The notes: generated by a model not told the origin, from the letters alone. A stretch of DNA of 64,000 bases from Trebonia sp963822615 (GCA_963822615.1 CAWGIM010000026.1:242044-306043), one strand, 5' to 3'; shown: positions 20,801 through 29,717, counted from the stretch's first letter. A program made the numbers and translations.

Positions 20801-22051
20801 ATGGCGTACTCGGACACGACCGCTGCGGGCGACGCGGCCGAGGAGGCCCGGTTCGCCGAGATCGCGTACCGGCGCTCGACCAACCCGGTCGAGTACTTCA
20901 CCGAGCTCCGCGCGCAGGGCCCGCTCGCCGTCGGCCACAATCCCCGCCGTGAGGTTGAGGTACTCAACCGGGCCGACGTCGAGGCGGTGCTGCGCAACAC
21001 CGAGGTCTGGTCCAACGCCATCCCGCTGATGGGCAGCGCCGAGCCGGTGATCCCGGTGGGACTCGACCCGCCGCTCCACGCCCAGTACCGGCGGCTGCTC
21101 GACCCGGCGTTCTCGCCCCGCCGCATGGCCGCGCTCGCGCCCCAGGTGGCGGCGCACGCCAACCGGCTGATCGACCAGTTCATCGCGGCCGGCACGGTCG
21201 ACTTCTCGCAGGCGCTGGCGGTGCCGCTGCCCTGCTCGACGTTCCTGGACCTGCTCGGGGTCGACCAGTCCGAGCTGCCGCGGCTGCTCTACTGGAAAGA
21301 CGTGATGATCCACCCGGCCCAGCTGGCCGGCAGCTTCAAGGCCGGCCAGCGGCTGGCGGCCGAGACGGCGCCGGTCATCTACGAGTACCTGCACCAGACG
21401 ATCGCCGACCGGCGCGGCAAGCCGGGCGACGACGTGATCTCGCGGCTGCTCGAGGCGCGGTTCGAGGGCGGCCGGGCGCTGAGCGACAACGAGATCGCCC
21501 GCTGCCTGTTCCAGCTGATCGGGGCGGGCCTGGACACGGTCACGATCTCGCTCGAGTGCATCTTCACCTACCTGGCGACGCACCAGGCCGACCGGCAGAT
21601 GATCGTGGACGACCCGGAGACCATCAACAACCTGATCGAGGAGCTGCTGCGCTGGGAGTCACCGGTGCAGCCCGCGGTCCCCCGCCGGGCGACCAGGGAC
21701 ACCGAGATCGCCGGCTGCCCGATCAAGGCCGGCACCGTGGTGTCCCCGCTGGTCGCGGCGGCCAACATCGACCCGGCGGTGCCCGGGGCGGACACCGTCG
21801 ACGTCCGCCGCGGCGACAAGCGCCACCTGGCGTTCGGCGGCGGGCCGCACCGCTGCCTCGGGTCGCACCTGGCCCGGATGGAGCTGCGCGCGGTGGTGCA
21901 GGAATGGCACCAGCGGATCCCCCGGTACCGGCTCGCCGACGGCTACCAGGTGGAGTGGAACAACTCACGGCTGCGCGGCGTGGATCACCTGCAGCTCCAG
22001 TGGGACCCAGCCGACACCGTCACCGGGGCCGTTACGGAGGCAAGCACATGA
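20801..22051 (+). CDS. Cytochrome P450
   Basis: A 416-residue soluble class I P450. The I-helix oxygen-binding motif GAGLDT (near 240), the K-helix EELLR (ExxR) and the haem loop FGGGPHRCLG with Cys352 are all intact, so it should be an active monooxygenase. The substrate cannot be assigned. Its last codons overlap the ferredoxin start by 4 nt (ATGA), giving coupled translation of the electron donor. A LysR gene follows in the same direction. Confidence 0.95.
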   Translation: MAYSDTTAAGDAAEEARFAEIAYRRSTNPVEYFTELRAQGPLAVGHNPRREVEVLNRADVEAVLRNTEVWSNAIPLMGSAEPVIPVGLDPPLHAQYRRLLDPAFSPRRMAALAPQVAAHANRLIDQFIAAGTVDFSQALAVPLPCSTFLDLLGVDQSELPRLLYWKDVMIHPAQLAGSFKAGQRLAAETAPVIYEYLHQTIADRRGKPGDDVISRLLEARFEGGRALSDNEIARCLFQLIGAGLDTVTISLECIFTYLATHQADRQMIVDDPETINNLIEELLRWESPVQPAVPRRATRDTEIAGCPIKAGTVVSPLVAAANIDPAVPGADTVDVRRGDKRHLAFGGGPHRCLGSHLARMELRAVVQEWHQRIPRYRLADGYQVEWNNSRLRGVDHLQLQWDPADTVTGAVTEAST

Positions 22052-22239
22052 AGGTCACGCTCGACGCCACGCGATGCCAGGGGCACGGCCGCTGCTATGA
22101 GATCGCCGAGCGCGTCTTCACCTCCGACGACTGGGGTCACAGCGAGCTGCTGCAGGCCGAGGTCTCCGGCCAGGACGCCGACCTGGCGGCCGAGGCGGCG
22201 CGGGCCTGCCCGGAGATGGCAGTCATCATCGAAGGCTGA
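22048..22239 (+). CDS. P450-associated ferredoxin with His-variant cluster motif
   Basis: A 63-residue ferredoxin whose start overlaps the P450 stop. The cluster motif reads C-Q-G-H-G-R-C, then ACP near residue 54; the central position usually held by Cys is His, as seen in several actinobacterial P450 ferredoxins. The cluster is likely 3Fe-4S, or 4Fe-4S with a non-Cys ligand. It donates electrons to the adjacent P450. No ferredoxin reductase is encoded nearby. Confidence 0.92.
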   Translation: MKVTLDATRCQGHGRCYEIAERVFTSDDWGHSELLQAEVSGQDADLAAEAARACPEMAVIIEG

Positions 22240-22357
22240 CGGCTGCCCGGGCCAGCGTCCCTGCCAGTCCCCTGGACGCCTGCCTTGTGGTGAAATGCCA
22301 GGTCAGCAACACTTATCGGCCCCTCTCAGGCCCCTAGGGTGCCGGGCCAATAGCGTC

Positions 22358-22363
22358 TATAGT
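22358..22363 (+). promoter_or_regulatory. -10 hexamer for leaderless lysR-type gene
   Basis: TATAGT, 6 nt before ATG 22370. An ATAG-CGT-CTAT dyad overlaps it (22350-22360) and could be the autoregulatory site. Confidence 0.5.
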
Positions 22364-22369
22364 CGGACC

Positions 22370-23440
22370 ATGCTGGATGTAACCAGGCTTCGCGTGCTGG
22401 TCGCGGTGGCCCGGCACGGCTCGGTCACCGCGGCCGCGCACGCGCTGAACTACGCCCAGCCGTCGGTCAGCCACCACCTGGCCCGGCTGGAGGCGGAGAC
22501 CGGCACCAAGCTGGTGCAGCGGGCCGGGCGCGGCATCCGGCTAACCGACGCCGGCCGGCTGCTGGCCGAGCGGGCAACCGAGGTGATCGGCCGCCTCGAC
22601 GCGGCCGAGAACGAGCTCGCGGTGTTCACCGGGCTGCGCGCCGGGCGGCTGCGGCTGGCCGCGTTCCCGTCCGCGCTGAGCACGATCGTGCCCGCCGCGG
22701 CCGCGATCATGGACGACCGCCACCCCAGCGTCGACCTGCGGCTGACCGAGGCCGAGCCACCGGAGGCACTGCGGATGCTGCGGGCCGGCTACGTGGACGT
22801 GGCGCTGGTCTTCCGGCATGAGGCGGCCGACCCCGCCCGGGCCGGGCAGCCCGGCGCCCCGGACCAGCCGCCGGCCGCCGAGCACGACGACCTGCGCGAG
22901 CAGGTGCTGCTGTCCGAGCCGGTGCACCTGATCATGGCCGAGACGCCCCCGGCCGGATCCAGCGGGCCGCGGCACGAGCCGCCGCTGGCCCCCGCGGTGA
23001 CCGAGTTGTGGCCGGCCGACCTGGCGCGCCTGGCCGACCACCGGTGGATCGCCGGCTGCGACCGCTGCCGCGAGCACCTGCTGCAGCAGTGCGCGTCGGC
23101 CGGCTTCACCCCGCGGATCGCGTTCACCACCGACGACTTCGTCGCCGCGCAGGCCCTGGTGACAGCCGGCCTCGGCGTCACCTTGCTACCCGGCCTGGCC
23201 CTGCGGGCGGCCAGGAACCCAGGGGTGCGCACCGCCCGGCTGCGCGGCACCCGGCGGTCCGTGATCGCGGTCCGCTACGGCGAGCCGCCCGACCCGCCCG
23301 CCACCGCGGTGCTGCTCGAGGCGCTGCGGCTGGCCGCCGCGGGCGTGCCGTTCCCGGCCGTGCCGTCCGCGCCGGACCCGGCGGCCGCGGCGGGGGGCGC
23401 GCCCCCGGCCTCGGAGCCCGCCCGCGCCGCCACCCGGTGA
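22370..23440 (+). CDS. LysR-family transcriptional regulator
   Basis: The 356-residue protein has the LysR winged helix (LRVLVAVARHGSVTAAAHALNYAQPSVSHHLARLE, residues 6-40) and a type 2 periplasmic-binding effector domain. It is longer than the usual 300 because of an Ala/Pro-rich insert (near 160) and a C-terminal Ala/Pro tail. ATG 22370 lies 6 nt from TATAGT, so the transcript is probably leaderless. It may regulate the upstream P450-ferredoxin pair; its last 166 bp overlap the antisense acyltransferase frame. Confidence 0.88.
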   Translation: MLDVTRLRVLVAVARHGSVTAAAHALNYAQPSVSHHLARLEAETGTKLVQRAGRGIRLTDAGRLLAERATEVIGRLDAAENELAVFTGLRAGRLRLAAFPSALSTIVPAAAAIMDDRHPSVDLRLTEAEPPEALRMLRAGYVDVALVFRHEAADPARAGQPGAPDQPPAAEHDDLREQVLLSEPVHLIMAETPPAGSSGPRHEPPLAPAVTELWPADLARLADHRWIAGCDRCREHLLQQCASAGFTPRIAFTTDDFVAAQALVTAGLGVTLLPGLALRAARNPGVRTARLRGTRRSVIAVRYGEPPDPPATAVLLEALRLAAAGVPFPAVPSAPDPAAAAGGAPPASEPARAATR

Positions 23441-24678
23441 CCAAGGCGTTGCATGGGCTTTTCCACCAGGTAGTACGCGAGCGCGCTGAGGCCGATGATC
23501 ACCGCCAGCAGCCCGGCGAAGAACAGCGCCTGATCCGGCAGGGTGTGCCTGCGGTGCAGGGCCGGGATCTCCCGGTAGGCGTCGAACACCAGCGGGTGCA
23601 GCAGGTAGACCGAGAAACTGATGGTGCCGAGCCAGCCGCACCAGCGCGGCACCCGCAGCCGTCGCCCCTCGCCGCCGAACAGCAGCACCCCGAGGCCGAA
23701 GGTAGCGCCCGCCAGCAGCACCGAGGTGACCCACTGGACCTGCCAGTGGTAACCCCAGCGGGCGCCGTGCCAGGCGCCCGCGACCGTGGCCAGGGCCAGC
23801 ACCAGCCCCACCACCAGGGCCGCCCGCACCCGGCTGACCTGCCGCTGCTCGGCCCGGTAGACCAGCGTGCCGGAGAACATCAGCGCCAGGATCACGCAGC
23901 CGGACCAGCGGTAGGGGTAATTCTGGTTGAACGTCATCAGCACCAGCGCGGTGAGCGCGGCCGCCGACGCCCCCGCCCGGCCCGCCCACGACCGGGACCA
24001 TACCGCCAGCGCGACGCCCGCCAGGATCAGCGCGTCGGTGACCCCGGTCAGCAGCAGCGGCTCCTGACCCGGCACCCTCGACCAGTGGGCCAGCGCCGAC
24101 ATCGGGAGCACGCCCCCGACGACGACCGCGGCGGCCGCGAACGCCGTCGCGTACCAGCCGCTGCGCCGGTGCACCCCCCAGCTGAACAAGGCCGCCAGCA
24201 GCAGGTAGAAGATCATCTCGTAGGACAGGGTCCAGGTCACCAGCGGTATGTTCAGGCCGGTGTTCACGTTCTGCAGCATCAGCAGCCAGCTCAGCACGGC
24301 CGCCAGCGGCGCCGAGCCGGCGTTAGTGTAGGTGCCGTACCCGGTAAACGATGCGACCAGCGCCAGCGCGACGGCGATGACGAACATCGGGTAAAGCCGG
24401 AAGGCACGGCTGATCCAGAAGCCGCGGACCGACCCCTTGCGCTCCAGCGAGGCGGGCACGATGTAGCCGCTGACCATGAAGAACACGAAGACGCCGTACT
24501 GGCCGAGGTTGAGCCACTGGTACAGGAACGACCGGACTGGCAGCAGCAGCAGGGTCGACCCGTGGTCGAAGACGACGCACAGCGCGGCGAAGCCGCGCAG
24601 GGCGTCGAGCCACGCCAGCCGGGCGCCCCTGCTCACCCGGGCAGTCGGCTCGCCCCGGGGACTTGTGGTCTCGGACAT
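23275..24678 (-). CDS. Acyltransferase family 3 membrane protein (OafA/YrhL type)
   Basis: The protein is 467 residues, with about ten membrane helices. The N-terminal LDALRGFAALCVVFDHGS has the conserved Arg and His of acyltransferase family 3, and the last helix pair ends in YYLVEKPMQRL, a family mark. Such enzymes O-acylate cell-surface sugars or antibiotics. The domain ends near residue 413; the following 54 residues (Ala/Gly/Ser-rich) are antisense to the LysR gene and look like read-through. It is divergent from a MarR gene, 22 bp apart, which probably regulates it. Confidence 0.9.
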   Translation of the reverse strand: MSETTSPRGEPTARVSRGARLAWLDALRGFAALCVVFDHGSTLLLLPVRSFLYQWLNLGQYGVFVFFMVSGYIVPASLERKGSVRGFWISRAFRLYPMFVIAVALALVASFTGYGTYTNAGSAPLAAVLSWLLMLQNVNTGLNIPLVTWTLSYEMIFYLLLAALFSWGVHRRSGWYATAFAAAAVVVGGVLPMSALAHWSRVPGQEPLLLTGVTDALILAGVALAVWSRSWAGRAGASAAALTALVLMTFNQNYPYRWSGCVILALMFSGTLVYRAEQRQVSRVRAALVVGLVLALATVAGAWHGARWGYHWQVQWVTSVLLAGATFGLGVLLFGGEGRRLRVPRWCGWLGTISFSVYLLHPLVFDAYREIPALHRRHTLPDQALFFAGLLAVIIGLSALAYYLVEKPMQRLGHRVAARAGSEAGGAPPAAAAGSGADGTAGNGTPAAASRSASSSTAVAGGSGGSP

Positions 24679-24687
24679 GGTGTTGGG

Positions 24688-24693
24688 TAGGTT
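24688..24693 (+). promoter_or_regulatory. -10 hexamer for leaderless marR-type gene
   Basis: TAGGTT, 7 nt before ATG 24701, within the 22-bp gap to the divergent acyltransferase gene. Confidence 0.45.
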
Positions 24694-24700
24694 ACTTGAT

Positions 24701-25204
24701 ATGCCGACAGAGTCCCTGGCGGACGGTGTTTCGCCGGCCAGCTCCGCTCGCTGGCTCTCCGAAGACGAGCAGCGCGCCTGGCGCGCCTACATCCGCCTGG
24801 CGCAGCTGCTGATGCGCCGTCTGGACCGGGACCTGCATCCGTTCGGCCTGTCCATGCACGACTACGAGATCCTGGTCGAGCTGTCCGAGGCGCCCGGCCA
24901 GCGGATGCGGATGACCGAGCTGGCCGACCGCACCGCCCAGTCCCGTAGCAGGCTGTCCCACCAGATCAGCCGGATGGAGGCCAAGGGCCTGGTCAGCCGG
25001 GCGGGCTGCGAGGGCGACAAGCGGGGCACGTTCGCGGTGCTCACCGAGCACGGGACGGCCACCATCAGCGAGGTGGCGCCGAGCCATGTGGCCAGCGTCC
25101 GCGCGCACTTCATCGACCAGCTCGACCCGGCCGAGCTGACGGCGCTGACCGAGGCGTGCGAGCCGATCCTGGCCCGGCTGCGGCTGTCCCGCGACCGGGA
25201 CTAG
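24701..25204 (+). CDS. MarR-family transcriptional regulator
   Basis: The 167-residue protein has the MarR winged helix (LVELSEAPGQRMRMTELADRTAQSRSRLSHQISRMEAKGLV, about 67-107, then a wing with EGDKRGTFAVLT). ATG 24701 is chosen over longer frames because it lies 7 nt from TAGGTT, in line with a leaderless transcript. The gene faces away from the acyltransferase with shared promoter space. Ligand unknown. Confidence 0.9.
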   Translation: MPTESLADGVSPASSARWLSEDEQRAWRAYIRLAQLLMRRLDRDLHPFGLSMHDYEILVELSEAPGQRMRMTELADRTAQSRSRLSHQISRMEAKGLVSRAGCEGDKRGTFAVLTEHGTATISEVAPSHVASVRAHFIDQLDPAELTALTEACEPILARLRLSRDRD

Positions 25205-25781
25205 GGGGCGTTCGAGAGGGTCACCGCGCCCGATTGTGGGGCGGGCCAGGCTGGGGGGCCGGGGTCGGGTGGCTCCTGAGTCACACTAGCCACGTTCATG
25301 CTGGGTCGCTGATTCTTGTGGAACTTTTTTCGGGTGATAGCACTAATCAGTTTCCACGTCGACTTAAATTTCCGTTATAACGCCGTTGCCCTGGGGAGAA
25401 GGGGGTTTCGTGGCGGCTTCGGTGCTGGTCGCGTGGGGGTGGGCGGGGGCTGGGGTTGGTGTGGGGGTGCGGGGGGTCGCGGGGGGAAACGAGTTGGGGT
25501 GGTGCTCGGGGCGCGGGCTTGGGTGGGGGGCTTGGGTGGTTGCGGGGGTGCCGGTTGGCGGGGGTTTCCCGGCGGGGGTGCGGTTGGCACGGAGGGTGGT
25601 GGGGGGAGCGGGCGGTGCGGGCGGGAGGGTGTAGGGCGAGTGCGGGTGGGGTGTCGGGCGAGTGCGGGTGGGGTGGTGGTGTCGGGCGAGTCGTGCGGGT
25701 GGGGGCGCTGAGGCGTGGGGGGCGCCTCGCTGCGGGGGGCGGGCGGGACGCGGTTCTGCGGGGGTTCTGCGGGGCGGGGGG
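25205..25781. other. 577-bp gene-free region, AT block then G-rich tract
   Basis: No credible gene. An AT-rich block at about 25311-25385 (ACTTTTTTCGGG to TTCCGTTATAAC) precedes a strongly G-rich, C-poor tract at 25390-25780 with many runs of three to six G. The minus-strand RNA made past the GNAT stop (25782) would be C-rich and G-poor. Open frames on the plus strand here are Gly/Trp/Val-rich and not protein-like. Confidence 0.7.
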
Positions 25782-26636
25782 CTAGAAGAGGACGGACATG
25801 AAGTCGCCGACCTCGGTGAAGCCGGCCCGGCGGTAGGTGGCGCGGCCGGGGGTGTTGAAGTCGTTCACGTAGAGCGATACCACCGGGGAGATGGACGCGC
25901 GGGACAGCTCCACCACGGCTGACATGCCGGGGGCGGCCAGGCCCTGGCCGCGGAACTCGGGGCGGACCCAGACGCCCTGGACCTGGCAGGCGGACGGGGT
26001 CGCCGCGCCGACCTCGGCCTTGAAGATGACCCGGCCGTCCTCGATGCGGGCGAACGCGCGGCCGGACCTGACCAGCTCGGCCACCCGGGTGCGGTAGGAA
26101 GCGCCGCCGTCGCCCGCCAGCGGGGAGATGCCGACTTCCTCGGTGAACATGGCGATCGAGGCGGGCAGCAGGGTGTCGATCTCGTCCACCCGGACCCGGC
26201 GGACGGCGGGATCCGGCGGGACCGGCGACGGTCCCTCGATCGCCATCAGCGGCTGCGAGGCGCGGACGTCACGGGCGGGGCCCCAGTACGGGCGGAGCAG
26301 GGCCCACAGCTCGCTGACGGCCGCTGACGGGCCGACCAGGGACGAGCAGCGCCGTCCCTGGCGCAGCGCCCGCTCGGCGAACGCCGCCACCGCGGCCGGG
26401 TTAGCCTGTACCGGGACCAGGTTGGCGCCGCCGTAGCAGAGCGAGGCCAGACGGCCGCCCTGATCGAAGCCCCACATCTGGGCGCCCAGACGGCCCGGGT
26501 CCAGCCCGAAGGCCCTGATCCTCGACTCCACGAAGACGTTCGCCACCGGGTCGGCGGCGCAGACTTCGAGTGCTGCCGCCCGGTCGCGGTCATCCAGCAG
26601 CCGCGCCTGATCCGAGCGCTGCCTAACGCGCAACAT
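25782..26636 (-). CDS. GNAT acetyltransferase with DUF4081 domain (Rv2867c-like)
   Basis: The 284-residue protein has an N-terminal DUF4081 domain (ALEVCAADPVANVFVESRI) and a C-terminal GNAT fold with the acetyl-CoA loop VWVRPEFRGQGLA and a final YVNDFNTPGRATYRRAGF. Substrate unknown. In M. tuberculosis the equivalent gene follows ispG in the dxr-rip1-ispG row; here a hydrolase and a DeoR gene separate it from ispG. ATG 26636 lies 6 nt from TACTCT, suggesting a leaderless transcript. Confidence 0.87.
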   Translation of the reverse strand: MLRVRQRSDQARLLDDRDRAAALEVCAADPVANVFVESRIRAFGLDPGRLGAQMWGFDQGGRLASLCYGGANLVPVQANPAAVAAFAERALRQGRRCSSLVGPSAAVSELWALLRPYWGPARDVRASQPLMAIEGPSPVPPDPAVRRVRVDEIDTLLPASIAMFTEEVGISPLAGDGGASYRTRVAELVRSGRAFARIEDGRVIFKAEVGAATPSACQVQGVWVRPEFRGQGLAAPGMSAVVELSRASISPVVSLYVNDFNTPGRATYRRAGFTEVGDFMSVLF

Positions 26637-26959
26637 ATTGCCAGAGTAGACCTACCCCGGGCGCGCTGCCGAGGGGATGGGGGTTAGCGGGGGCGCGGCG
26701 GGGCGGTGCGGGCCGCGGGGCGAATGAGCGTGGGTCCGGATGGGCTGGGCGGGCGACCGGGTGAGGCGGGTGCGCTGGGGTCCCGGGGGACGCGAGCGGG
26801 CGGGCCGGGTGCAGCGGGGCCCCGAGGCCCGACCAGGTGAGGCGGGGGCAGCGGGGCCCGAGGGCGGGAGCTGGTGAGGCGGGTGCGGCGGGGCCCCGGG
26901 GCGGGAGCTGGTGAGGCGGGGGCAGCGGGCGGGACCGGGGGCGGGCCTGCCCGGCGGGG
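26637..26959. other. 323-bp G-rich region with degenerate tandem repeats
   Basis: No gene. The sequence is G-rich on the plus strand with a repeated block: GGCGGGAGCTGGTGAGGCGGG at 26863-26883 and 26900-26920 (37-bp period), with weaker copies upstream. It follows the stop of the minus-strand alpha/beta hydrolase, so the transcript there is C-rich. Confidence 0.65.
26643..26648 (-). promoter_or_regulatory. -10 hexamer for leaderless GNAT gene
   Basis: TACTCT on the minus strand, 6 nt before ATG 26636. Confidence 0.5.
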
Positions 26960-28618
26960 TTACGGCGTGGGGTCTGGCGTGGGCGCGCAGGTGGCGTTGA
27001 CCAGGCCGGGCTGGGCGGGCACGGTCCCGGCCTCCAGGTAGCGGTTGAGGTAGGCCTGCACGCAGCTGTCGGGCGGCGTCTCCAGCGACTGGCCGTGGTT
27101 GCCGCCGCCCTGCACCACCACCATCCGGGCGGTCGGCATCAGCTTGTGCGCCTGCTGCGCGCCCGGGTAGGGGGTAGCGGCGTCCAGCGTGCCCTGCAGC
27201 ATCAGCACCGGCGGCAGCTTGGACCCGTCGACCTGGAACGGCTTGGCCGGTCCGGTCACCGGCCAGAACGCGCAGGCGGCGTTGAACCAGGCGTTGTCCC
27301 AGGCCTGGAACGGCGCCGTCTTGTACACCCGCAGCGTGTCGGCCTGCCACTTCGACCAGTTCCTGGGCCAGCTCACGTCGGCGCACTCGACCGCGTTGTA
27401 GACCGCGAACGCGTTCTCGCTCTGCACGCCCCACTGCTGGTACTGCGCCACCAGGGCCGAACCGTCCCCGGTGGCGTGGTACTGGCCGAGCGCCTGCGCG
27501 AACGACGGCCACACGGCGTTGAGGTACCCGCTGTACAAGATCGTGTCGTCCAGCTCGTCCGCCCCGACCAGCGGGGTGCCGTCGGGTCCGTCGAGCGGGG
27601 CCTTGGCCAGCCGGGCGCGGATCGCGTAGTAGGCCGCCTGCACCTGCGCCGCGGTGCTGCCCAGGTGGTAGCTGGAATCGTACTTGGCGGTCCAGGCGAA
27701 GAACGCCTCCAGCCGGGCCTGGAAGGCGTAGTCCTGGCTGATGTTGTCCGCGTACCACGCCCCGGTCGGGTCAACGGTGGAGTCGAGCACCATCCGGCGC
27801 ACCCGGCCAGGGAACAGCGTGCCGTACACCTGGCCCAGGTAGGTGCCGTAGGAGAAGCCGTAGTAGGTCAGCTGCTTGACGCCGAACAGCGCGCGGACCT
27901 GGTCCATGTCGCGGGCCGTGTTCACCGTCGTCTCATACGGAAGGAACCACCCGTAGCGCTGCTCGCAGCCGGCCGCGTAGCCCTTGGCCCGGTTGATGAG
28001 CACCTGCTCGGCCGCCGCGCTGGCCGGGATGTAGTTCGGCCGTACCCCCTTGAAGAAGTCCGGGTCGCAGCTAAGCGAGGGCACCGAGCCGCCGACGCCG
28101 CGCGGGTCGAACCCGACGATGTCGTAGTCGGCCCGCACCTGGGCGCTGACGCCCTGGGCGACGTAGGCGGCCATCGAGCGGCCGGGCTCGCCCGGGCCGC
28201 CCGGGTTGACCAGCATGACGCCCTGCTGCTGGGCGGCCGGCGCGGTCGCCGGGACCATCGACAGCGCGATGGTGATCTTCCTGCCGCCGGGGTCGGCGTA
28301 GTTCAGCGGCACCTGGACGGTGGTGCACTGCATGCCCGCCAGCTGCCCGGTGCACGCCGCCCAGTGCAGCGCGGACGCCTGCGGCACGATGGCGGGCGAT
28401 CCCGCGGCGTACCCGCCCGCGGCCGGGGAGCCGCCGGACGCGGCCGCGCTGCCGCCGGCGCCGCTGCTGGCCGGCGCGGCGGCACCCGAGGACGAGCTCG
28501 CGCCCGGCGAGCTGCCGCCGGACGTGCAGGCGGTCAGGCTGAAGCCGCCCGCCAGGGCCAGCGCCGCGAGCGAGGCCAGGGCGGGGGTCGCCGCGCGAGG
28601 AATCGACATGGCCCCCAT
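26960..28618 (-). CDS. Secreted alpha/beta-hydrolase lipoprotein (tripeptidyl aminopeptidase-like)
   Basis: The 552-residue protein has a lipoprotein signal ending SLTAC (Cys31), then a Ser/Gly/Ala-rich linker to about residue 75. The hydrolase core carries the oxyanion stretch LVNPGGPGEPG, DIVGFDPRGVGGS, the nucleophile elbow GFSYGT (Ser256) and a TAP-like C-terminal domain with LMLQGTLDAATPYPGA (catalytic Asp) and GGNHGQS (His). The architecture matches secreted tripeptidyl or prolyl aminopeptidases of Streptomyces (SlpD/E type). It most likely trims peptides outside the cell. ATG 28609 is an equally good start. Confidence 0.9.
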   Translation of the reverse strand: MGAMSIPRAATPALASLAALALAGGFSLTACTSGGSSPGASSSSGAAAPASSGAGGSAAASGGSPAAGGYAAGSPAIVPQASALHWAACTGQLAGMQCTTVQVPLNYADPGGRKITIALSMVPATAPAAQQQGVMLVNPGGPGEPGRSMAAYVAQGVSAQVRADYDIVGFDPRGVGGSVPSLSCDPDFFKGVRPNYIPASAAAEQVLINRAKGYAAGCEQRYGWFLPYETTVNTARDMDQVRALFGVKQLTYYGFSYGTYLGQVYGTLFPGRVRRMVLDSTVDPTGAWYADNISQDYAFQARLEAFFAWTAKYDSSYHLGSTAAQVQAAYYAIRARLAKAPLDGPDGTPLVGADELDDTILYSGYLNAVWPSFAQALGQYHATGDGSALVAQYQQWGVQSENAFAVYNAVECADVSWPRNWSKWQADTLRVYKTAPFQAWDNAWFNAACAFWPVTGPAKPFQVDGSKLPPVLMLQGTLDAATPYPGAQQAHKLMPTARMVVVQGGGNHGQSLETPPDSCVQAYLNRYLEAGTVPAQPGLVNATCAPTPDPTP

Positions 28619-28946
28619 CTTGCCGCATGCCGGCCGGTGGCCGGCGTGCCGTCACGTCGCTTTCACGGCCAGCAGTAGCTCATAGTCCAACACCAATCAC
28701 CACAATGCGGCGAACAGGACGGTTTCTTTACTGATAACTGCAAGCCATCGTACCGACACGTGCCGCCATTAATTCGACAGCTGTCGTTGCTCTTTGGCTG
28801 TTTGCATCATGAGATTCGGCAAAAGCAGCACATCGCCGAATTTTTTCTCGCGCCATGAGCAAATATCCGACAGTGTTGGCCGTAACCCAACACGCAAGTC
28901 AAGCGTCATACTTTTAAGTGTTCGGACACAATTGAGGGGGGATTGA
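28619..28946. other. 328-bp AT-richer divergent promoter region
   Basis: This intergenic stretch between the hydrolase and DeoR genes is clearly lower in GC than its surroundings and has no credible gene. It holds a perfect dyad (28873-28893) and a weaker one, GTGTTCGGACAC (28918-28929), just before the deoR Shine-Dalgarno site. Confidence 0.6.
28873..28893 (+). promoter_or_regulatory. Candidate DeoR-family operator
   Basis: Perfect 7-bp dyad GTGTTGG (28873-28879) and CCAACAC (28887-28893) around 7 nt, 54 bp before the deoR start. Autoregulation is likely for this family; control of the divergent hydrolase is possible. Confidence 0.5.
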
Positions 28947-29717
28947 ATGCTGGCGAGACATCGTCAGTCGCTGATCCTGCAAGCCGTAAGAAACGACGGC
29001 AGTGCAAGAGTCAGCGATCTCACGCAGCAGCTCGGCGTCTCTGACATGACGATCAGGCGCGATCTCGAGGTGCTGGCCAAGGACGGGCTGGTGGAGAAAG
29101 TCCACGGCGGCGCCGTCCTGCCGGGTTCGCATGCAGGTCACGAACCCGGCTTCGAGGACAAGCTGGTCCTCGAGCGTCCCGAGAAGAACACCATCGCGCG
29201 CACGGCGGCGGCCCTGGTCAGGCCAAACACCGCGGTCGCGATCGCGTCCGGTACCACGACGTTCGCGCTGGCCCAGTGCCTGCTCGACGTCCCCGGGCTC
29301 ACCATCGTCACCAACTCGCTGCGGGTGGCGGGCCTGTTCGGCACGCCGCGCGGGCCAGAAGGCGGCACGGTAGTACTGACCGGCGGGATGCGCACGCCGT
29401 CAGACGCCCTCGTCGGGCCGGTGGCAGACCTGACGATCGGCTCGCTCCACTTCGACACGCTGTTTCTCGGTTGCACCGGGCTCGACTCCGAGGCGGGCCT
29501 GTCCACACCGAACCTGGCCGAGGCGGAGACCAACCGGGCACTCATCAACCGGGCGCGCCGGGTGGTGGTGCTCGCTGATCATTCCAAGTGGGGGGTGGTC
29601 AGCCTGGCGTCGTTCGCGGCCGTGGACAAGATCGACGTGCTGGTGACCGACCCCCTGCTGCCGTCCGACGCGCACGCGGCGCTCGGCGGGCGGGGGGTGC
29701 GCGAGATCCTCGTCTGA
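28947..29717 (+). CDS. DeoR-family transcriptional regulator
   Basis: The 256-residue protein has a DeoR helix-turn-helix (RVSDLTQQLGVSDMTIRRDLEVL, residues 20-42, then VHGGAV) and the sugar-phosphate-binding DeoRC domain (ASGTTTFALAQCL, TGGMRTPSDALVGP, LFLGCTGLDSEAGL). Regulators of this type respond to phosphorylated sugars. ATG 28947 has GAGGGGGG upstream. No sugar-uptake operon is in view, so its targets may be elsewhere or the divergent secreted hydrolase. Confidence 0.92.
   Translation: MLARHRQSLILQAVRNDGSARVSDLTQQLGVSDMTIRRDLEVLAKDGLVEKVHGGAVLPGSHAGHEPGFEDKLVLERPEKNTIARTAAALVRPNTAVAIASGTTTFALAQCLLDVPGLTIVTNSLRVAGLFGTPRGPEGGTVVLTGGMRTPSDALVGPVADLTIGSLHFDTLFLGCTGLDSEAGLSTPNLAEAETNRALINRARRVVVLADHSKWGVVSLASFAAVDKIDVLVTDPLLPSDAHAALGGRGVREILV

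Noticed and set aside
23008..24690. 560-codon plus-strand frame opposite the acyltransferase
   Set aside because: Composition is Arg/Gln/Pro-rich with no domain; the minus frame has membrane helices and family motifs.
26637..26959. Coding extension of a 368-codon minus-strand frame through the repeat block
   Set aside because: Translation is Pro/Arg/Ser repeat sequence, arising from the GC-rich repeats.
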